Shown here piece by piece: positions 59,374 through 64,000 of a stretch of DNA of 64,000 nt. The DNA lies in assembly GCA_003249255.1 (NCBI GenBank), contig QKJP01000060.1:122541-186540 (forward strand), read 5' to 3'. The notes under the pieces were generated by a model. It saw only the letters and a program-made list of their open reading frames with translations, was not told the origin of the DNA and made no database searches. This DNA comes from Bacteroidales bacterium. Lineage in GTDB: Bacteria > Bacteroidota > Bacteroidia > Bacteroidales > Marinilabiliaceae. The position numbers and the translations under genes were made by a program. Numbering within the stretch: position 1 is the first letter of the stretch; each line of letters starts with the position of its first letter.

Positions 59374-60448
59374 ATTCTGTAAAATCATTTTCTAAGTCTC
59401 TTGTGAAATTTTTTATTTGTTGTTCACTAGACTTGGGACAAATTAAAAGTGCATCGTTTGATTCCGCTATAATGTAATCTTCTAAACCTTGTATAATACC
59501 TTTTTTGTTTTCAGGAAGTGTAATTATACAGTTTTTTGTGTCATAGAGTTTCATTTTCCCATTAATGACAGCATTGTCCGAATCATCGTGCTTCGAATTT
59601 TCATATAGTGAAGACCATGTACCTAAATCGGACCAACCAAAATCTACAGTTTGAACATAGACATTGTCCGCTTTCTCCATTATACCATAATCAATGGATA
59701 TATTTTTGCATTTCGAATAAATATCAGCTAAAGTCTTTTTCTTATCCTTAATATTGCTGTTTAAATGGTAGTTTTCAAATAAAGTACTTATTGGTTCAAG
59801 ATGTTTTTTTAAGGCGAGTTCAATGGTATCTAATTTCCAAATGAATATTCCTGAATTCCAGAAAAAATCGCCACTTTCAAATAAAATTTCAGCCATTTCC
59901 TTACTTGGTTTCTCTGTAAAGGTTTTAACTTTATGAAAATCACCAATTTTTGGATTGTGGTTATTAATTTGGATATAACCATAGCCCGTTTCTGGTCTGG
60001 ATGGTTTTATTCCTAGTGTTAATAGAGAGTTTTCCTTCTTTACAAAATTTGTACATGCAATAATATTTTGTTCAAATTCTTTTTGGTATAGAATTAAATG
60101 ATCAGCGGGTGTTACTATTATTGTTGGGTTTTTAACTTTTTTTTTGATTATGCTGTTCGCAAATGCTATACAAGGAGCTGTATTCCTACGAATTGGTTCT
60201 TCTAAAATTTGATCTGGATTTAAAAAGGGAAGTTGGTCTAAAACAAGATTTTTATAATCAATAGTTGTGACGATAATAAAGTTATCTTGGTGGCAAATAG
60301 TTTTAAAACGGTCGTAGGTTTGTTGAAGTAATGTTTTCCCAACACCTAGTATATCTAAAAATTGTTTGGGAGTTTCACGTGTACTTAACGGCCAAAATCT
60401 ACTACCAACTCCTCCTGCCATTATGATGCAATAAGTATTATCTGTCAT
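59372..60448 (-). CDS. mannose-1-phosphate guanylyltransferase
   Basis: 358 residues. The pyrophosphorylase motif is 'GGVGSRFWPLSTRETPKQF' (12-30). 'TPADHLI' and 'FTEKPSKEMAE' follow, and 'NSGIFIWK' is the sugar site. It makes GDP-mannose from mannose-1-phosphate and GTP for surface glycans. The cupin-type isomerase domain of bifunctional ManC is absent, so it is a stand-alone transferase. Divergent from mlaE. Confidence 0.93.
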   Translation of the reverse strand: MTDNTYCIIMAGGVGSRFWPLSTRETPKQFLDILGVGKTLLQQTYDRFKTICHQDNFIIVTTIDYKNLVLDQLPFLNPDQILEEPIRRNTAPCIAFANSIIKKKVKNPTIIVTPADHLILYQKEFEQNIIACTNFVKKENSLLTLGIKPSRPETGYGYIQINNHNPKIGDFHKVKTFTEKPSKEMAEILFESGDFFWNSGIFIWKLDTIELALKKHLEPISTLFENYHLNSNIKDKKKTLADIYSKCKNISIDYGIMEKADNVYVQTVDFGWSDLGTWSSLYENSKHDDSDNAVINGKMKLYDTKNCIITLPENKKGIIQGLEDYIIAESNDALLICPKSSEQQIKNFTRDLENDFTE

Positions 60449-60548
60449 AAAACAACTTTATTGTTAAGATTCATGATGTATCGAATCAAAATCCAAGGTA
60501 TTATATATACTTTTATGAAGTAAAATTACGCACAATTTTTTATTATCA

Positions 60549-61289
60549 ATGAGATTATTTTATCATTTAGGAAGGTATTCTATTTTTTTGAGACGTGTAT
60601 TTGCGAAACCGGAAAAGCATTCTATTTTTTTTCGGCAAGTGTTAAAAGAAATAGATAGTTTGGGAATCAATTCTCTTGGCATTGTACTTATTATTACGGT
60701 ATTTATGGGAGCTGTGGTAACGCTTCAAACTGCCTATAATATTGAATCGCCCTTAATTCCTCGTTCTACGGTTGGATTAGCAGCCAGAGATTCCATTCTA
60801 CTTGAATTTTCATCCACTATTGTTTGTTTAATTCTAGCGGGTAAAGTAGGATCAAGTATCGCTTCAGAAATTGGAACAATGCGAGTTACTGAACAGATAG
60901 ATGCTCTTGAAATTATGGGTGTCAATTCAATTGGTTATTTAGTACTTCCAAAAATTGTCGGTTTTTTATTGATAATTCCTTTTCTTGTGATTATTGGTAT
61001 GGGAATTGGTGTCTTAGGAGGTTGGTTTGCTGTTACTTTTACCGGAGTGGTTCCAACAGAAGACTATATATATGGTATTCAATTTTCGTTTAAACCATTC
61101 TATATTGTGTATTCATTAATAAAGTCAGTAGTATTTAGTTTTATCATTTCATCTGTTTCATCCTATTTTGGTTATTATACGAAAGGAGGATCTTTAGAAG
61201 TGGGGAAGGCAAGTACAATTGCTGTAGTTTCAAGTAGTATTATTATTTTATTATTTAATCTACTTTTAACGCAACTACTATTAGTATGA
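60549..61289 (+). CDS. mlaE: MlaE-family ABC transporter permease (lipid transport)
   Basis: 246 residues. Five hydrophobic helices. 'VVTLQTAYNIESPLIPRSTVG' and 'EIGTMRVTEQIDALEIMGV' are signatures of the MlaE/YrbE family. It works with an ATPase to move phospholipids between the two membranes. The ATP-binding gene overlaps it by 4 nt (ATGA). The usual MlaD (MCE) and MlaB/C genes are not next to it. Confidence 0.93.
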   Translation: MRLFYHLGRYSIFLRRVFAKPEKHSIFFRQVLKEIDSLGINSLGIVLIITVFMGAVVTLQTAYNIESPLIPRSTVGLAARDSILLEFSSTIVCLILAGKVGSSIASEIGTMRVTEQIDALEIMGVNSIGYLVLPKIVGFLLIIPFLVIIGMGIGVLGGWFAVTFTGVVPTEDYIYGIQFSFKPFYIVYSLIKSVVFSFIISSVSSYFGYYTKGGSLEVGKASTIAVVSSSIIILLFNLLLTQLLLV

Positions 61290-62038
61290 TAGAGATTAAA
61301 AATGTATGTAAATCTTTTGAGCATAAAGAAGTTTTAAAGGATATTTCAGCCGTATTTGAGAAAGGGCAAACAAACTTGATTATTGGACAAAGCGGATCTG
61401 GGAAAACAGTATTACTTAAATCTTTGGTAGGTTTACATGAAGTATCTTCAGGGTCTATTTTGTATGATAATCGTGTGTTTCAAACGATGACAAATAAAGA
61501 ACGCAAAAAATTGCGTCAAGAGATTGGAATGCTTTTTCAAGGGAGTGCTTTATTTGATTCTTCTAACGTAGAGGAAAATGTGAGGTTTCCAATGGATATG
61601 TTTACCGATTGGAGTCTTGAGGAAAAAAATGAACGAGTTGAATTTTGTCTTCAAAGAGTGAAACTTGAAAATGCGAATAAATTATTTCCTTCCGAAATAA
61701 GTGGTGGTATGCAGAAAAGAGTAGCAATTGCCAGAGCAATTGCATTAAACCCTAAATATTTGTTTTGTGATGAGCCCAACTCGGGATTGGACCCAAGGAC
61801 ATCTATAATTATTGATGAATTAATACATGAGATTACAAAAGAATTTAATATTACTACAATTGTCAATACTCACGACATGAATTCAGTTATGGGTATTGGC
61901 GATAAAATTATTTTTGTCTATAAAGGTGAAAAACATTGGGAAGGTACTAAACATGATATTTTTCATACCCATAATGAACAATTGGATGATTTTATTTTTG
62001 CATCGAAAATGTTTAAAATAATAAAAGATAATTTTTAA
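61286..62038 (+). CDS. mlaF: MlaF-type ABC transporter ATPase
   Basis: 250 residues. Walker A is GQSGSGKT (34-41), the ABC signature is 'ISGGMQKR', and Walker B 'YLFCDEPNSGLDP' has Glu replacing the usual T/A context but keeps D-E. 'VNTHDMNSV' is the H-loop. It powers the MlaE permease. The start overlaps the mlaE stop. The gap after it (62039-62218) has a TACTTGG/CCAAGTA hairpin (62062-62080) without T run. Confidence 0.94.
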   Translation: MIEIKNVCKSFEHKEVLKDISAVFEKGQTNLIIGQSGSGKTVLLKSLVGLHEVSSGSILYDNRVFQTMTNKERKKLRQEIGMLFQGSALFDSSNVEENVRFPMDMFTDWSLEEKNERVEFCLQRVKLENANKLFPSEISGGMQKRVAIARAIALNPKYLFCDEPNSGLDPRTSIIIDELIHEITKEFNITTIVNTHDMNSVMGIGDKIIFVYKGEKHWEGTKHDIFHTHNEQLDDFIFASKMFKIIKDNF

Positions 62039-62218
62039 TCTATAATCGGTGATTTTTCATTTACTTGGTTCAACCAAGTATTGAATTGATACTATCTAAC
62101 CTGATGTTTGGAATTTTATCGCTAAATTCTGAAGTTTCATGTTTAAGTACATTTGTAAATGAAAATCATAAGGAAGTGTATCTAAATGGTTACATATATC
62201 ATAATGACAATGATTTTT

Positions 62219-63610
62219 TTAATTTTCAATTTTAATGTCGTTATTAAACATATCATATCCTCGATTGTATTCAGGTGATTTTTCAGGGGGTACAGGGTTT
62301 AAATGACGTAGTGTTTGTGCTGATTTTAGTTGCAAGTCAGTAGGTCGGCTACCGGTTAAATACTCTAATGCAGTTGCTAAAAATTCTTCTCTAATATCGC
62401 CTAAAGTATAGTAACTAGCTGGGGTTGAGAAATCGTTGATTTCTTGATTAGGGTATAAGCCCTCTTCGTAATTGATTGAGTTATTCTTGTTTTCTGCCCT
62501 CATTACAATTGGTTGAATTGCCCAATTATGTTTTTCTTCTTCGTCATAAATGGTTATGGATCCATAGTATTTGCCATGTGTTTTTTCTCCTATTTGGTAT
62601 ATTTCCATATGGGGAGCTAATCCATAAATGATCATTTCACTTGCAGATGCTGTGCTGGTTGTGGTAAGAACCACTAATTTGTTTAGATTTAAATTATTGG
62701 GATTGCTTTCAAATCTTTTAATGAAGGAATTCGAGTTGTAATTCGAAGTTTCTTTTAAATAGTTGGTGACCTCTTCATTATATTTTTCTTTAATAAATAC
62801 ATCTCCTATTGCTGTTTGTGAAACTATCATATTTGCTAATAAGATTGCGGTATTAACAGAGCCACCTCTATTATATCTTAGATCCAAGATTAGTTCGTCG
62901 ATATTTTCTGATTTGAAATCTTGGAAAATATCCTCAAGGTTGTTATTGTATTCATCTATAAAAGATGTATAAACTAAGTAGCCTATCTTTTTATTTTGGT
63001 AATTAATTATAGTGTCTAAATGAATTGGATTTATGCTGATGACGGAAGGTGTAATGTTTATTGTATTTGAAATGGGAATAATATTATTAGCATCAATCTT
63101 ACAAAGTTCTATTTTTAATTGATCCTGGGTGTATAGTTGATAAAAATTGTTTTCGTTCAAGATTGTTCCATTAATCTTATAAATAATTTGGCCGCGTTTC
63201 ATACCAGCTTCTTCGGCGGGTGTGTTTGGGTGTACAAATTCAATTTGACCAACTACATTATATGTGCTATTAGGAGCATACAGCCATTGAACAGAAAGAC
63301 CAGGGTCTTTTTGAATGCCTGCAAATTGTTTAACTAACCCTTTATAGTCATCTGTAATAAAAGACCATCTGTCTACATCACCGTATTCATATAAAAGTGA
63401 GTAAAAATAATCAGAAGGTTCGGTACTAGAATTTGGGTTGATATTGGGTATTTGTTTATTCCAAAAATAGGCAAAATCCATGTTGTTTTTTATAAACCAG
63501 TTCACTTCAAGGGTAATGTCAGGCTCTTCGTCTTTGGTTCTACAAGAATTTGACGAGATTAGAATGGATATTAAAGCCAGGCAAAAAGATATTCGGTTGA
63601 TTAATGTCAT
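62219..63610 (-). CDS. S41-family peptidase, lipoprotein
   Basis: 463 residues. Lipobox Cys23 ('SSNSCRTKDEE'), then an N-terminal helical domain, a PDZ-like segment ('NTPAEEAGMKRGQIIYKINGT') and the S41 core ('DELILDLRYNRGGSV', then catalytic Ser in 'TASASEMI'). These peptidases cleave protein tails. The acidic residues after Cys suggest export to the outer-membrane surface. A -7 box TATCTTTG (63667-63660, minus) lies just upstream. Confidence 0.9.
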   Translation of the reverse strand: MTLINRISFCLALISILISSNSCRTKDEEPDITLEVNWFIKNNMDFAYFWNKQIPNINPNSSTEPSDYFYSLLYEYGDVDRWSFITDDYKGLVKQFAGIQKDPGLSVQWLYAPNSTYNVVGQIEFVHPNTPAEEAGMKRGQIIYKINGTILNENNFYQLYTQDQLKIELCKIDANNIIPISNTINITPSVISINPIHLDTIINYQNKKIGYLVYTSFIDEYNNNLEDIFQDFKSENIDELILDLRYNRGGSVNTAILLANMIVSQTAIGDVFIKEKYNEEVTNYLKETSNYNSNSFIKRFESNPNNLNLNKLVVLTTTSTASASEMIIYGLAPHMEIYQIGEKTHGKYYGSITIYDEEEKHNWAIQPIVMRAENKNNSINYEEGLYPNQEINDFSTPASYYTLGDIREEFLATALEYLTGSRPTDLQLKSAQTLRHLNPVPPEKSPEYNRGYDMFNNDIKIEN

Positions 63611-63811
63611 GGTTTTCTATTATTAGTATTGTTATATAAAACTATTATTTTTTTGAACACAAAGATAAATATTTTAGGAAATCATATTTATTGACCACCT
63701 TATTGCCTTGTTTTTTTTGTAACAAGATTTGTTTTAGCCAAAGTGTTGTGAATAAAGAGATCTTTTTTTGTCTAAATGAATATCCAATCAGACAATATTG
63801 TTGTCACCTTC

Positions 63812-63839
63812 TTGCACAATATTAGATAATTAGCATATG
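63812..63839 (+). repeat. dispersed TTGCACA-type repeat, copy near window end
   Basis: TTGCACAATATTAGATAATT followed by AGCATAT: the TTGCACA and TTAGCAT blocks as in other copies. It lies in the 342-nt gap 63611-63952, which otherwise holds the promoter at 63876-63907. Confidence 0.4.
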
Positions 63840-63875
63840 GAAGTTAGAAAAGTGGGAAAAATAATGAATAAAACA

Positions 63876-63907
63876 TTTGGAAGTATCAGAAATACTCCGT
63901 TATTTTG
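63876..63907 (+). promoter_or_regulatory. promoter of the partial gene at the window end
   Basis: TTTG (63876-63879), 20 nt, TTATTTTG (63900-63907; 7 of 8 bases of TAnnTTTG). Start near 63914, 39 nt before ATG 63953. Confidence 0.55.
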
Positions 63908-63952
63908 CACCCGCTTTACGAAACAACGGTGTTCGGGAAATAAGCAAATAAC

Positions 63953-64000
63953 ATGTTGAGATATAAACTTTTGCGTTTCGATTTTGAAGAAAAGCTTTTG
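63953..64000 (+). CDS. start of an unidentified gene (cut by window edge)
   Basis: Sixteen codons are visible (MLRYKLLRFDFEEKLL), all sense, and a good promoter precedes them by about 40 nt. This is too short to identify a family. Confidence 0.45.
   Translation, partial: MLRYKLLRFDFEEKLL

Overview
The window is a stretch of a Bacteroidota chromosome, most likely Bacteroidales or Marinilabiliales. The evidence is a PorP plus GldK-L-M-N type IX secretion locus, TonB-dependent receptors of the carboxypeptidase-regulatory type, several families restricted to Bacteroidota (DUF4270, DUF4954), AT-rich DNA, and promoters of the Bacteroidota form (TTG or TTTG, 19-20 nt, TAnnTTTG). Most of the window is ordinary housekeeping sequence. 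I see no prophage, insertion sequence, CRISPR array or rRNA.

Layout. 1-8.98 kb: start of an outer-membrane receptor, a TlpA-like thioredoxin, small conserved proteins, HU, a Nudix hydrolase, tRNA-Ala(GGC), a TonB protein, HflX and a membrane class III nucleotidyl cyclase. 9.1-17.3 kb: asd, a large lamin-tail secreted protein, a GxxExxY nuclease-fold protein beside an inverted CACAAAG-type repeat, and a class A PBP. 17.3-22.2 kb: an antitoxin next to a decayed ParE toxin, then a sulfur and redox block (rhodanese, two Crp/Fnr regulators, a CoA-disulfide reductase fused to two rhodanese domains). 22.2-28.4 kb: a permease and an iron-sulfur ATPase cluster (two NifX-like proteins, a DUF5320-like peptide, two MinD-ferredoxin ATPases, an Mrp ATPase, a 57-residue ferredoxin, TrmO, a small zinc-ribbon protein). 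No nitrogenase gene is present, so this is the most interesting poorly understood system here. 28.6-37 kb: HD hydrolase, riboflavin synthase, OsmC, an SDR epimerase, a gene remnant, a YfiR/TonB-receptor pair and rfbB. 37-47 kb: glmS, DUF4954, DUF4270, a single-domain glycogen synthase, panC-panD, an RfaE2-type nucleotidyltransferase and radA. 47-64 kb: a second class A PBP, topA, a degenerate ureohydrolase, the porP-gldKLMN operon, a mannose-1-phosphate guanylyltransferase, mlaEF, an S41 peptidase and the first codons of another gene.

Regulation and repeats. The divergent Crp/Fnr and CoA-disulfide reductase promoters share an FNR-type palindrome, and the rhodanese promoter carries a CRP-type palindrome near -42. 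The first NifX gene has two GAGAAT-type palindromes flanking its -7 box. At least seven intergenic gaps carry diverged copies of an element built from AATTTGCACA and TCAGCACAT blocks. Four genes missing from a 60-residue ORF cutoff were recovered (DUF5320-like, ferredoxin, zinc ribbon, edge gene), and two decayed genes were reconstructed.
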